In this document: positions 1 to 11,825 of the stretch, piece by piece
Layout of the letters: each line of letters begins with the position of its first letter
Position numbering within the stretch: the first letter of the stretch is position 1
Translations under genes and position numbers: made by a program
The notes under the pieces: generated by a model
Told to the model about the DNA's origin: nothing
Seen by the model: only the letters and a program-made list of their open reading frames with translations
The model's database searches: none
Assembly (NCBI GenBank): GCA_964058845.1
Contig: CAXKVR010000007.1
Coordinates: 1 to 64,000 of the forward strand
Reading direction: 5' to 3'
DNA length: 64,000 nucleotides
From: Carex sylvatica
Lineage: Eukaryota; Streptophyta; Magnoliopsida; Poales; Cyperaceae

Positions 1-18
1 GGTTTGCACGGCAATACT

Positions 19-1119
19 TCATTTGCCTTTTGCTTGAACAATGGAGCCATTTCCCATACGTACTTTTGTTTCATATGAAGTATCGATATCTCGAAATAAT
101 TCATGGTTGCCGGTCATATGGTTCGTGCAGCCACTGTCAAGAAACCAGATATCACTTTTCTCTTCATTGGCTGAGTGGCACGCATAGAAAATGCTTTCAT
201 GACTCTCATTTTCTTCTATGAAGTTTGCTCGATTGTTTATTCTTGATATGCACATTCGTGCTATGTGGCCGATCTTCTTGCATTTGTTGCATTTCTTTGT
301 CGACCAACATTCAGATGTACTGTGGTTCGACCTTTTGTGTATATCGCACCATAAATTTAAATAACTCGAACCTGGTGCTTTCTTCTTTTGCTCCGACTGC
401 TTTTCTGCATCTTGTTGCGGACTGCCGCGTTGGTTATTTTGTTGACTCGTGGGGTTATATCGTGGTCTGTAGCTCAGCTTGGAGTGGAATGCATCTTCCA
501 CCAGATTTACTTGGCGCTGGAATTTTCTCTCTTCGTGGGACTCTAAGGAGCTCATTAATTGTTGAATCGAGAGCGTCGATATATCTTTTGATTCTTCAAT
601 TGCCGTGATGATGTAGTCATACTTGTCAGTGAGGCTAATTAAAATTTTCTCGACTACCTTCTGATCGGAGATATCTTCTCCATACGTCCGCATCTGGTTG
701 ACAATTTTGACGACTCGTGAGAAGTACTCCTTGATCTTCTCTGACTCCTTCATTTGGAGGTTTTGAAATTGTCTTCTTAATGTTTGCAGCTTCACTGCTT
801 TCACCTTCTCGGAGCCTTCAAACTCCTCTCTCAAAATATCCCATGCTTTCTTAGATGAAGTTGCTCCACTTATTCGTGGAAATAGACTTTCGACAACGCC
901 CTGTTGCATTAGAAACAAGGCCTTGGCATCTTTCATTTGTTGTTGCTGCTGCACCGGTGTCAATGCTCCCGTTGACGCCATAAATCCTTGTTCAACGACA
1001 TCCCACAATCCCTGCGAGAGTAGAAGCGTCCGCATCTTAATCTTCCACATGGCATAATTTTCTCCCGTAAATATGGGAACCATCGATTGCGCCATACTTA
1101 CGTCAATACTTGAAGACAT
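19..1119 (-). CDS. Ty1/copia gag and start of protease (element runs off left edge)
   Basis: This is the gag part of a copia retrotransposon polyprotein, read leftwards. From the first ATG (1117-1119) it has the UBN2/gag domain (W..I..D....FEGS..VK pattern in the first 150 residues), a basic linker, a CCHC-type knuckle (CNKCKKIGHIARMC) and the aspartic protease start, with the active-site triad in WFLDSGCTNHM. The reading frame ends with a stop at 19-21, shortly after the protease site, where a copia polyprotein should continue into integrase; either the element is broken here or the frame shifts just beyond the edge. A longer frame to 1143 exists only through a GTG codon, so I start at the ATG. 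The tRNA primer site and LTR lie directly upstream (to the right). Family assignment rests on motifs seen in the sequence. Confidence 0.9.
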   Translation of the reverse strand: MSSSIDVSMAQSMVPIFTGENYAMWKIKMRTLLLSQGLWDVVEQGFMASTGALTPVQQQQQMKDAKALFLMQQGVVESLFPRISGATSSKKAWDILREEFEGSEKVKAVKLQTLRRQFQNLQMKESEKIKEYFSRVVKIVNQMRTYGEDISDQKVVEKILISLTDKYDYIITAIEESKDISTLSIQQLMSSLESHEERKFQRQVNLVEDAFHSKLSYRPRYNPTSQQNNQRGSPQQDAEKQSEQKKKAPGSSYLNLWCDIHKRSNHSTSECWSTKKCNKCKKIGHIARMCISRINNRANFIEENESHESIFYACHSANEEKSDIWFLDSGCTNHMTGNHELFRDIDTSYETKVRMGNGSIVQAKGK

Positions 1120-1184
1120 CGACTTAAGATGCTTCTTATTCACGAACGTCTACTTCGCTAACTTGATACTAGTTCGAACCTGAA

Positions 1185-1196
1185 GCTCTGATACCA
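1185..1196 (-). promoter_or_regulatory. Primer binding site of the left copia element
   Basis: On the minus strand these bases read TGGTATCAGAGC, the usual plant copia primer site complementary to initiator tRNA-Met. It sits two bases from the LTR end, which fixes the element's orientation and the inner border of the LTR. Confidence 0.9.
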
Positions 1197-1198
1197 AC

Positions 1199-1634
1199 TG
1201 TTGAAAATTATGACTTCGGATTGTGGATAGTATATGAAGAGAGGAGTTTATAAATAATTTATTTTATTACTCAAGAGTACAAAGCCTTTGATATATCTCA
1301 CTCTTACTTCACGCCTCACTCTTTTTATTATCTGATTCTATATATATTCATTTACATATGTGGTACATGCTATTTATAACACCATATGTCGGTGCTGAAT
1401 ATTCTAGATAATACATGCATATACTTTTTCTATTTCCGACATATATCTCTAGAATATGCAAGATATAAAAAATATAGAAAATACAAGAAGCTTCTAGGCA
1501 TCTAGCACCTTTTATTTCTACCGACATTCTATTAGATATTTCTTGAATATTCTAGGATGGATTAATGGGCTTTGGGCCTTTTTTCATAATAATAATATTA
1601 ATTGGGCTTTCCTTCGGTGTTGTTATCTTCAACA
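1199..1634 (-). repeat. 5' LTR of the left copia element
   Basis: A 436-bp LTR bounded by TGTTGAA and TTCAACA, a 7-bp perfect inverted end with the TG..CA rule. It separates the primer site at 1185-1196 from F-box/DUF295 coding sequence that begins immediately at 1635, so the element was inserted into that gene. The partner LTR is outside the window; the expected 5-bp target duplication would start with GTCCC at 1635. Confidence 0.88.
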
Positions 1635-1639
1635 GTCCC

Positions 1640-2386
1640 TGACTCAATGGCCCTGGATATCGGTATTTACTTGCCTTTCAATCAGGAAGTTTTCAGAGGT
1701 ATCTCCTTAATCCTCTTACTCGTGATCAGATCCATGTCCCTTCTCTTAATATACTCGGTAGTGGGTTCCTGGACTATATTGGTCCAGATCCAATTGAAGG
1801 TGGTGATATTGTCGTTATATCAGGACTAGCGGACTGGGATACCGAACCCAATATTATGGCTTTTTGGCGACCTATAGCCGATGATTGGCTCTATGTAGAA
1901 GGGATTGGAGACTGCTACAGTGGTAGTGCACTATATATGGGACAATACTTCAGTAACAATGAAGAAACTGGCATTACAAATGTTATTGATATTGCAACCA
2001 ATAAAATGGCTTATCAAGTCGCACCACCTGAGGACACAAAACGTCTTCCATATGGTCGCACAATTATAATTGAGTCCAGAGGGAAGATCCTAAGGTTGTT
2101 CCAGCATTATGAGGTTTTTGATATATACTATCTTCATTTCAGTGATGGTGAGCGGAAACCTTGTTGGGTGAAAATCACTGATATCGGTGACCAAATGTTG
2201 TTTCTGCAATATGATTGTGGGTTATCTTTTTGTGCGAGTAACTTTGCTGGATTCAAAGGAAATTGTATTTACTACCTCAGAAACATGGGAGATCTTTGTA
2301 GATACGACATAGGAGATGGTACCACTGAGTTGTTGCCTTGCCCTTTTGATTCAGTTAAGACTTGGTTTGTGCCAAGTTTGGTATAG
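1640..2386 (+). pseudogene. F-box/DUF295 family protein, 5'-truncated (copy 1)
   Basis: C-terminal two thirds of a protein closely similar to the intact copy at 35046-36086. The frame runs from about 1643 to the stop at 2384-2386 and includes LLNPLT.DQIHVP, the GPDPIEGGDIVVIS stretch, MGQYFSNN and the terminal DUF295 block (GLSFCASNFAGFKGNC ... CRYDIGDGTTELLPC). Family members are F-box adaptors of SCF ubiquitin ligases with a C-terminal beta-propeller-like DUF295/KIB domain. The F-box is absent: the copia LTR ends at 1634. There is also an in-frame TGA at 1640-1642 where the intact copy has a serine codon. The ATG at 1856 lies inside the domain and is not a believable start. The 3' flank resembles the tails of the other copies (GAGCCAAGTAAGTTTAACT). 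Confidence 0.9.
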
Positions 2387-4719
2387 CTATCCAATATCAA
2401 TTAATTATGCATGCATTATGAGCCAAGTAAGTTTAACTGACTATTAATTTAGCTTTTAATTTAATTTGTTAGACTGTCTTCTTAACTCTTTTTGTGATCA
2501 GTATTTGCAAAGTTATTTTTTTATTACAAATTTACCTACTGACTTGTACTTAAAACCACTGTTTGAAGGATTTAGAGGCAAAGATCAAATTGCATGGCAG
2601 TGAAGGAGAAGCTGATAATCAAATTGCATGGCAGTGATGGTGGGTCATTAATCGACTGTGACAATGTTGTTTTATTTTGTAGTGAATGTTTGTGTTACAC
2701 TTTAGGATCACTAGTTAATTATGGTTTTGATGTTATATTATACAAATTTTAAAGCATGCCCAATGTGTATGGAATGCAATTATTTATCACTAATCTGAAA
2801 TTGTTATCGCTGCAGTATAAGTTCAAGTGCATCATTAATTGATTTCATAGCGTAAATTGTTAGACGTATAGGTTTAAAAATTAATTCCTGATTTTTAATT
2901 AAATTGAAAAACTGTTTATTCCTTTTTAAACAAATTTTCTTTCACAACATTCTTTTTTAAGCAGCAAGGAGGCAGGAAATATCTTACCAAGAGTAAATGA
3001 AGAAATAAATTAAAAAAAAAAACGATATGTCAATCTCATATTGTCAAATTATCTAATGTAGGTTCGAATATAGGTCCTTTATTGACAAATTATTGCTCCA
3101 TCTACCGGATTGATAAAGAAAGACAAAAAAAAAAGAAAAAAAAAGGATGTATTACATACATGATTGCACCAACAATTGAAGCAAAATGCTCCATGTCCAG
3201 TAGGATTAAAAAGCAAAACCCATTTTGAATTTGAAAAAAATAAATTTAAAAATAGTCTAATTTATTTTAAGTTTCGAACTTTAATTTATAAACGAGGTCT
3301 TCGATCTCTCAACCTTTTAATTATTCTGTACATTTCAAGCGCAATTTTATCTCTATTGAAACTCAAATGTGATTTAGGTGCGTTCAACATCACACATTTA
3401 TTTTACATGGTTAGAAAGTAGTTATTTAAAAAAACAATATCAGTCTTTGCTGTGTTCTTTATAGATACAAATAACTTTAGACTTAATTTGTATTATGCAT
3501 ATCGCAGATTGGTCCATATTTTGAATTGATATTTACATTTTCAAGTCCAAATAGTCAACCTGAATCATTCAATATGATCTCCTTATCATGAAAAGGTAAT
3601 TGTAGAATAAAATTTACATTTATACAATCTTTTACAACTTTTTAGATATGTAAAAAATAACTTGATAAATAAAATAGTAAAAAAATGTACCAATTTTTAA
3701 AAAGTAGTACAAAATTACTTGATTTAAAAATAGTGTTTTTGGATATATCTAAAAAATGTAAAATTGTAAAAATTTAGTTTTGAAATACATTTTTATATGA
3801 GAATCTTGTTGAAATTTTTAAATTGACTATTTGAACTTTAAAAACAAAAATATTGATCAATAGTATAAAACAGTTCAAATAACGTACTTCTATATATATA
3901 TAGCGCATATTAATCTATACTATATACCTATTTTTTCTCAATAGTATATACGACAGCCTCACTCTAGTTCAAATAATCTGCGCTATATGGTCAATAGTAT
4001 ACCATAGCCTCAATCTAATTTTTTTTTTATTTTCATTAAAAAAAATTGATGTTTCTGGAAAAAAAATAACGTACTACAGTCTCCCGAATACAAAAAAAAA
4101 AAAAAAAAAAAATCTAAGCTTTCACTTTATTGCAATATTTTATTCGAAGTTTAATATTTATATTTATATTTATAGTAATTATAACTTCTTCCAATTTAGC
4201 ATCGAAATTATTTTCAGTAATTGACCTACGCAATTGATGATTTTAGTGAAAGCTTGATCGATAAGATGAGGTTGTCATCAGAAACCAAAATACTTGTCTT
4301 ATACCAAAATTTCAACAAAATATCTTATAGTTTCATGAACTTAATATTAACCCTTTTCTTCCATTCATTTTTTTTTCATTACCCCTCCGACGTTTTTTTT
4401 TTCATATTTTTTTTCAATTTTAGTTTTCAATTTCCAAAATATTTTTCTTCTCCTAATTTTCAACATTCATAGTTCAGAAAAAATTTCTTGAAATTTAGGA
4501 TATTATTTTTACTGATTTAATATCAAAGGTTTGAAATTTATTTTTCTTAAATAACTGATAAATGTTCTTTTCACGTAATTAATTTACAAGACTTTTTTTA
4601 GCGTTGGATTGGATTTAGTAATCAAACTTTATTTCGAGCCCGGATCCTCTGCAACTCCAATTTAGAATTTAGATACTGACCGTCGAATCAAAATCAAAAC
4701 TAATCCGGTCAGATATAAA
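2387..4719. other. AT-rich intergenic DNA without a recognisable gene
   Basis: Contains the 3' flank of F-box copy 1, poly-A and poly-T runs (3131-3145, 4091-4110) and, at about 3580-3850, a weak palindromic stretch (TTTTTAGATATGTAAAAAATAACTTG and its approximate complement) resembling the core of the foldback family at 40212. The open frames here are low-complexity and have no domain I can name. Confidence 0.5.
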
Positions 4720-5487
4720 AATGCACTCCACTTTAATATTGGTACCAAAACAAATTTTATGGTCTGTCTAAATTCAATATTTGAGTTATAACTTTACGTG
4801 CCATAAATTGGTGGCTGACCGCTCCACATTTTGCTAGTTGGTAGCTCTGTGATCTACTGTGTTGCGGGTAATATGCAATAATCGAGCACTTCGATTTGAT
4901 GTTACAGAAAAAGCATCACACAATCTTGTAGTGCAATAGGCGCTCAAGTCCAAAATATTTGGGTGAATTTAAAGTCGGACCAATTTTTCCGGTGCCTATT
5001 TTAAACGGAGTGAGTCACTAGAGACAGAGGAGAGGAGAGGAAAGGAGAGTGAATGGGTCAATTGACTTCAACTTTTTTAATTTTTTTTTTATGTAAGATA
5101 GAGTAAAACGATTTCGAATTATAAAATTAATTCTCAGATTTTTTTTTTTATATATTTGACTTTTCTTCGAGGTTGCATCTCTCTTGGTCGTCTCCAACCA
5201 AGGTCGTTGTGCTTTCTCTTGACCAGGTTTCATACAACTATTTAAATAGTTATGTAAATTAATTGCTGAATTTCAAGAAATAATTTTTTTACAAAACAAT
5301 GTCCTAATTATTGGCTGCTAAAATATGCCTGGATAATGAACATATATAGCTTTCATGTCACATGTGCAACTAATTGTTTATAACACATTGATTGAATGGG
5401 ACAACAAATTAGTCAAAATAATTGTTTATAACACATTAATTAATCCGTACCATGAATTCAAAACTTCATTTTCAAGCTCTATATATA
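4720..5487. repeat. Segmental duplication, left member (partner 15532-16316)
   Basis: About 770 bp, from ATGCACTCCACTTTAATATT to AACTTCATTTTCAAGCTCTA, recurs in the same orientation at 15532-16316 with scattered substitutions and a few small indels (a missing block after ATTTTGCT near 4833, an extra GTGA near 5010, differing poly-A/T lengths). No open frame is conserved across both copies, so it is non-coding or a decayed element. It is not flanked by obvious terminal inverted repeats. Confidence 0.85.
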
Positions 5488-5488
5488 T

Positions 5489-5745
5489 TTTTAGACCAGA
5501 TTCTTAACTTAATTTGTCACATATTTTTTAACCTAATTCTTCGCCTAGTCTCTTGACACAAATTTTTTAACACATATTTTTAGACCAGATTCTTAACACT
5601 AATTTGTCCAGAGACAGCTCCTGGTTAGAAAAGGTACATACAAATGGCAAATGGTTAGAAAAGGTACATACAAATGTCCATAGACAGACCAGATTGTTTA
5701 GACCAGATGCTTAACACGGATTTTTAGACCAGATTCCCCTTTCTA
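5489..5745. repeat. Degenerate tandem repeats with TTTTTAGACCAGATTCTTAAC
   Basis: The word TTTAGACCAGATTCTTAAC recurs in variant form at about 5490, 5580, 5697 and 5726, and TTAGAAAAGGTACATACAAATG occurs twice in tandem near 5626 and 5653. The array lies just upstream of the CACTA transposase relic and could be its subterminal repeat region, but I found no CACTA terminus on this side. Confidence 0.6.
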
Positions 5746-5833
5746 ATTGAGTAAATATTTGGCAAATTGTTGCATTAACTCATTGAATGTTTAGTACATC
5801 GGCATCACTCAAATGACGACTAATCGGAAATAG

Positions 5834-7935
5834 ATGTATAAGTATAGTCGAAAAAATACAGGTGGAGCTCTTGAACCTGAATTTGTGACTGGTGTGGCTG
5901 AATTTATTGACAGAGCCCGGTCCATACCCTCCATTGTGAGTATCAATGCTAATGGTTTGTAATGTATCCCGTGTCCATGTGGAAGATGTAATAACCTCTA
6001 CACCAAAGATGTGGATACCGTCAAAATGCATCTTTTTTGCGATGACTTTTGCAACCTATATGAAGTTTGGCACAAACATGGGGAGACGCATCCAAATTCA
6101 GCTAATCTGTCATCTTCGAACGATGCGGTTGATCCAATGGTTGACATGGTTAGGGATGCTACTGGTCAAGATTTCAATTGGAATGAGGAGACACTTATGG
6201 CAGCGGCTAAAAAATTCTTCGATATGATAGAGGCTAACAATAAACTGGTTTGGAAATTTAACGCGACGGGTGAAATGGAATGTGAAGAACAAACCATCTC
6301 GTCCGCGGTGACACAAGCCTTTGAGATTAAAGCGAAGCACCAAATGAGCCAAGCAGCTTTCGATGACGTGATGGATCTCATGAAAAGCACCCTTCCTTCC
6401 AAAGATGAAATGCCTAAGAATTTCTATGAAGTGAAGCGATTAGTTGATGGATTGGGCATGGAGCACCAAAAAATAGATGTTTGCCCTAATTTTTGTATGC
6501 TATATTACAACAAAGATAACAAGTTCAAAACAGAATGTGATGTGTGCCACTTGCCAAGATATAAGCCCGTTGGACACAATAAGAATGCAAAACCCGTGCC
6601 ACGATTGCAACTTCGATATCTACCTATCACCCCACGATTGCAAAGGATGTACATGACCACAGAGTCTGCGAAGAATATGAAATGGAACAAAGAAGGTGTG
6701 CGTCACAAAGCCCCGATGATGGTGCACCCGACAGATGGTGAGGCTTGGAAGCATTTCGCTCGGAAACATCCCGGCTTTGCAGAAGAGGTTAGAAATGTTT
6801 GGTTGGGACTATCAACGGATGGGTTCATGCCATTCAACTCGAGTGCAGCTCCATATTCTTATTGGCCGGTATTTGTTTTTCCATATAACCTACCCCCGGG
6901 GTTGATAATAAAAGAAGATAGCATGTTCCTCACGCTAGTCATCCCTAGACCAAAGCATCCGAGTCGGGACATTGATATTTTTCTCGAACCTTTGATCGAC
7001 GAGTTGAATCTTTTGTGGTCAGAGGGAGAAATGACATGGGACGGTTATAAAAGAGAGAACTTCGAGATGCATGCACAACTTCTTTGGATGGTTAGTGATT
7101 ACCCGGCTTATGAGATGCTATGTGGATGGGGTACAAAAGGCCATTTGGCGTGTTATTATTGCATGGAGAAGACAAAGGTCTTTGAACTCGCATATGGTGG
7201 AAAAACAACTTGGTTCGATGGCACAAGATGATTTATTCCTATGCATCACACATTCTGCCGAGATATGGAGAATTTCATTAAAGGTAGGGTTAAGAATGAT
7301 CTGCCACCACCAAGATTGACGGGAGAGCAAATGCTCAATATAGTGAGTTTGATCACAGATATTAAATGGGGTAAAAATGGATTATTAAATCAGATCCCTG
7401 GTTATGGTGTAACTCATCATTGGCAAAAGAAGAGCATTTTTTGGACATTATCCTATTGAAAAGACAAATTGTTGCCACACAATTTGGATATGATGCATTT
7501 GGAGAAGAATTTTACAGAAAATTTACTATACACGATATTAAGCATTGATAAGAGAACCAAGGACAATTAAAAAGTCAGGAAAGATTTGGCTGTTTATTGT
7601 GATCGTCCAACCTAGCACTTAACTACCACGGCTGATCACTCGGGAAAGTTTATCAAATCAAAGGCACCCTTCGCACTCTCTCTCTCTAGGAGATAAGAAG
7701 ATTATTTTAACATGGCTCAAGGAGGTTGTAAGGTTCCATGATGGCTACGCGTTCAATTGGTCAAGAATGGTTAACCTAACCACTGACAGCTTCACCGGGG
7801 TTAAAAGTCATGACTTACACGTGTTCATGGAACGCCTCCTCCCCGTTGCATTTCGAGACTTTGTTCCGGATCCTGTATGAGATGTTTTATGTGAGATTTT
7901 GGCCTTCTTTAGAGAGATCTTGTGTTGCATGTAGC
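5834..7935 (+). pseudogene. CACTA (En/Spm) TNP2-like transposase, nonsense-riddled
   Basis: The transposase of a CACTA element, decayed. From the ATG at 5834 it reads through a transposase-associated zinc-finger-like domain (CPCGRCNN, then HLFCDDFCNLYEVWHKHGE) into the TNP2 domain: CPNFCMLYY, C.VCHLPRYK, then RYLPITPRLQRMY, the LGLSTDGFMPFN acidic site, PRPKHPSRDIDIFLEPLIDE and the WMVSDYPAYEMLCGW site. One frame is kept, but it is broken by TAA at 5960, TGA at 7229 (an Arg codon in relatives), TGA at 7457 and TAA at 7568. A frameshift follows in the CT-rich run near 7690; beyond it VKSHDLHVFMERLLPVAF is still clear, and similarity fades after about 7935. The usual C-terminal DUF4216/4218-type portion is missing, so this copy cannot supply transposase. 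The longest intact stretch is 5963-7231. Confidence 0.9.
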
Positions 7936-8179
7936 ATACGAGAGGCTAGAATGGGTGGACTGGTATTTTATATTTTTGGAAGTAATTTGGTGATGTATAG
8001 TGTTTTCTTGAACACTCTTTACTGTCAAGTAATGCTACAATTATTTTGTTATCAATAGCGATGATATTACTAAATCACTATCTTAAGTAAGTGTTTTTCT
8101 TATATATTTGGATGTGTTATATAAATTATTTTGTTTTATTAATTCCTGCATGTCATTTTAGAATTAAATTCTATGTTAA

Positions 8180-8700
8180 TTGAATGTTCAATACTCAAAG
8201 GGAGGTTTCAATAAATGAAAATGTTTTTATTTTCAAGAGCTAAACATTTTCAACAGTAGCCTCATGGAAATAAATAGTATAGCTATAAAAACAATATTAA
8301 CTGAAATCAATGAAATATTTCCAAGGGTATAGTAGCCAAGTATTTCTGTGGGGCCTTCATTATAAAATAATATAAATATAATAACCAAAATATTTTCAAG
8401 GGTAGCTCATGGAAATAATATGTGTTACAACTTTCAAAACATTTTCAAAGGCATGGGTCAACTATTTCCATGGGCTATCAATAAAAAAATATTATTTGAT
8501 TTGTTTGGTGCGTCATGGGTCATCCAGAAGTATTTCCACGGGCAAACAGCAGGGAATTCCATGCGCAACTATTTCCGTCGGCTTGCCGTTGGAAATGTTT
8601 AAGTGTGTTAGAGAACAACATTTTATTTTTGATGGCCTCTCTTAATTACCCTTGAAAAAAGCTGAACTTGCCCACGGAAAAAGTGAAAATTCTAGTAGTG
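8180..8700 (+). mobile_element. 3' subterminal region and terminus of the CACTA element
   Basis: The element ends at 8700 with AATTCTAGTAGTG, which on the other strand reads CACTACTAGAATT, the classic CACTA terminus. The preceding 500 bp carry many variants of TTTCCATGGGC or TTTCAAGGGTA in both orientations, as expected for transposase-binding subterminal repeats. The next three bases, AAT, would be the target duplication. I could not find the matching 5' terminus. Confidence 0.75.
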
Positions 8701-9226
8701 AATGTAATGTATTCATTTCGTATTGTTTCTAACAGTGTAACATCTTAATTAAAATATATTGTTGGTGTTGAAGATTAGAATTATTATCGGATCATACGCC
8801 TCAGACCCCTTTTTCCTTCTTTTAGAAATGTATTACCGTTAAACTTAGAATAGGAAACCGCTAGATAGGTGTCTATAAAAATCTTCACTGTATTTATCTA
8901 TACATTACCTATAGATGAACCACACTTCTTCGATAACATGCTTTTCACTTATTTACTAACTTACCACAACACGTTTAGTCAGTTTCAGATCAAGATCGGT
9001 TTAAACCTTTCAAAGAAGAGAACATTTCTGTACGTAGTAATGTAATATATTCATTTCGTATCGTTTCTATCAGTGCAACATCTTAATTAAAATATATTGT
9101 TGTTGTTGAAGATTAGAATTATTATCGGATCAAACGCCTCACACCCTTTTTTTGGTTTTAGAAATGTATAGGCTACCGTTAAATTTAGAATAGGGAACCG
9201 TTAGAAAGTTGGCTATAAAAACCTTC
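8701..9226. repeat. Two diverged direct copies of a 190-bp segment
   Basis: The segment at about 8702-8889 (ATGTATTCATTTCGTATTGT ... GGTGTCTATAAAAATCTTC) is repeated at about 9040-9226 with roughly one change per ten bases. The left copy begins exactly at the CACTA end at 8700. No coding frame is conserved. Confidence 0.8.
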
Positions 9227-10971
9227 CGCGAAATCAACAGTTGGTGTTTTCAAATTTGCCTGTATGAGTACGTTTTTCCAAACAAAAACATTTTTTTTCT
9301 TTGGAGAACCGTGTATCATAAACTTGCACACTTCCCGTGAACACAAAATTTGATTAGTATGTAAAAATAAACAAAACTTTTAAGGAAGAAATAAGAAAAC
9401 AATCAGGAAAAAGAGACAAAAAGAGTCAGAAGGGTTGGGTAAAATTTGATTAATATCTTAAAAGTATTTATTCATCAACCTTATTTGAAGATAAAATCGA
9501 AAAAAAAAAGTTCATATTTTTAGATTTGTAAAATTTATCACGGATCGTCGGGGAAATGAATAAGAATGAATAGAGAAAAAAAAAAAAAAAGTGGCTGAAA
9601 AAATATTTCCTTTTTTAACTTGAAAAAAAAAGTAGTTAAGAGTTAAAACTATCTAGATTTAGAATTCAAATGGTTTCAGAGTTAAAACTATCTTAAATGT
9701 TTGTGAGTAAAATTTTAAAAGCTTATAAAGAAAGCTTTAAATATTTCGATATTACAGCTAAAAATGAAAGTTAGACATCATTGGAAAAAAAATTCTATTA
9801 AACTACTTAAGGGGGGTGCTCGGGTATAATGACTCGGGAACCAGAACATTTCTCTCGAAATTAATATATGTCACATTCCTCCATATACCCTGATATCTTT
9901 TTCTGTTTATTTTATTTTATTTCTTGATTTAGTATTTAACTAGTCGAACTTTAGTATTTAGAAATTCGTCTTAAATTTATCATTAGATATTTTTGTTGTT
10001 GTATGAATAGACATTACTATAATTTTAAATAAATTTGTCTTGGTTAGTTAGACATTACTATCACTACTATCATTATTTTATGTAGATGTTACATGTTTAA
10101 ATTACTTCTAGAAATACACCACCTTTTTGTAACTTTTGTTTACTTATATAGATATATTTTTATTCCCATATATGTACTATAATGGATGAAATTCGAGAGA
10201 TATAGTAGGAATAAGACAAAAAATTAAAAAAAATTATTTATTGCTTGAAATTACTTTAACAACTATTTACTGATTAATATAAATTCTCAAAATGAAAACA
10301 CTAAACTAAATTAATCTCAAAATTATATGTTTTTTGTTTGATACGCTAGATCTGAATATAAAAAGCACTAAACTAAATGTTCAAATTAATGAAAACATTT
10401 GAACTAAAAAATGAAAAAAGAAAATCAAGATCGTAGATTTCATATGTTTAAATAAATAATGTGTAAGAAAGAATATGGTAAAGGAAGAAACTTCAAAGAT
10501 CACTTTCAGAGATCACCTTCGTGAGAGATCACCGTCACGTTTGATGTTTATGTATACCTAGTGGACTCTCAAAATTCTTGACAGTTCAGTAGAGATAATA
10601 ACTGTCAAAAATCCTGATGGTTGGAGCATATTGGCATTTTGTAATTTTTCAAACATGTGAAAAAATTAATTTACTTGAATGAAGTAAAATATGCACTTAA
10701 AAAAACTTTTATAACGTCATCATAAAATATTGAGACTCATATTGAACTTACAAGAAATAATTCAAACTATCCAGATCAGTATTTATAAACTAATGTATTT
10801 CCAAAATTAGTAATAGGAATTACTAAATAAAAAATAAGATAATTGTAAAGTTCTTATGAAATGTAGATTAATAAATTTTGTTTAAATATGTCATATAAAA
10901 ACTTAGCGTGGGCGAAACCACATGGTCCTAAAAGGTAGCGTTCAACATCGTCGATCCTACCTAAATTAAAA
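9227..10971. other. AT-rich intergenic DNA, nothing recognisable
   Basis: No domain-bearing frame, RNA gene or bounded repeat was recognised. The stretch is rich in A and T homopolymers. Confidence 0.5.
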
Positions 10972-10980
10972 AAAAAATAT

Positions 10981-11218
10981 GGGATTGGGTTTTCTCCAAT
11001 AAAGGGTTTTGGACAAAATCTCATCCAAAGGCGAGCTTAAAAATTCAATTTGCATTGTGATCTGTGCAAATAAATTTAAAACTTAATAAATACAAATGAC
11101 TCCTTGAATTATCTAAACCGTTTGTGTGAATTTTGATGTAGATCGGATGGTTTAGGTCCGTTTTTGGATGAGACTTTGTCCAAAATCCTTTGGATAAAAC
11201 CTCCACCCAAAAAATATA
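10981..11218. mobile_element. Mutator-type MITE, 238 bp, with 9-bp target duplication
   Basis: The ends are inverted repeats of about 45 bp: the left arm contains GGTTTTGGACAAAATCTCAT and the right arm contains GGATGAGACTTTGTCCAAAA, its near complement. The element is flanked by AAAAAATAT at 10972-10980 and 11219-11227. A 9-bp duplication fits Mutator-like elements, though this AT-rich word is weak evidence alone. It lies about 260 bp upstream of the TATA box of the nuclease gene and is therefore in its promoter region. Confidence 0.7.
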
Positions 11219-11482
11219 TATGTTTATATTACTATATGTTTTTCAGAAAAAATTACAAAAAAAATAAATATTTTTCAAATAATTATGAAATTATATTTTA
11301 TCCATTCTATTTGTTTTTTTTTGGCTGCGTCTCATGAGCTGTGTAGGATATGAATGAATTTCATTATGTCATGTTATGTGGTAAAATAGTATGAGCCATT
11401 TAAGATTTGAGTCAAACAACCAAATTCTTATTGTGATATGAGTATAATATTAGGCCATGCAATTTAATTGGCTAGGCAGGCT

Positions 11483-11490
11483 TATAAATA
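11483..11490 (+). promoter_or_regulatory. TATA box of the CAN-like nuclease gene
   Basis: TATAAATA lies about 340 bp before the start codon at 11826 in otherwise unremarkable AT-rich DNA. Transcription would begin near 11515, giving a 5' leader of about 310 bases. Placement is by consensus and position only. Confidence 0.5.
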
Positions 11491-11825
11491 ACACACTACA
11501 CACCTTGTCATACACGTTCATTACTTTCGATATTCAACTTTCTATTTTTGAAGAAATAGAACGTTATTTTTATTTTTATTTAGCATAATTTCCATATATA
11601 GAAATGATGATATTCTTAATCACAATTAACTTTATAATTAGACATGCTATTATTAGCAAAACGGAGCCTATTGCTTTTAAAGAAAATGATTCTATTTCCA
11701 TAAATGTCTAACCTCCATATTTATTATAAATATGAAGTGGTGAGTAATACTAATCCTTCCTCTATTAACTTGAAACAAATAATGTGAGAGAGAGAGAAAA
11801 GAGAAAAAACGTGAAAGACATTGAA

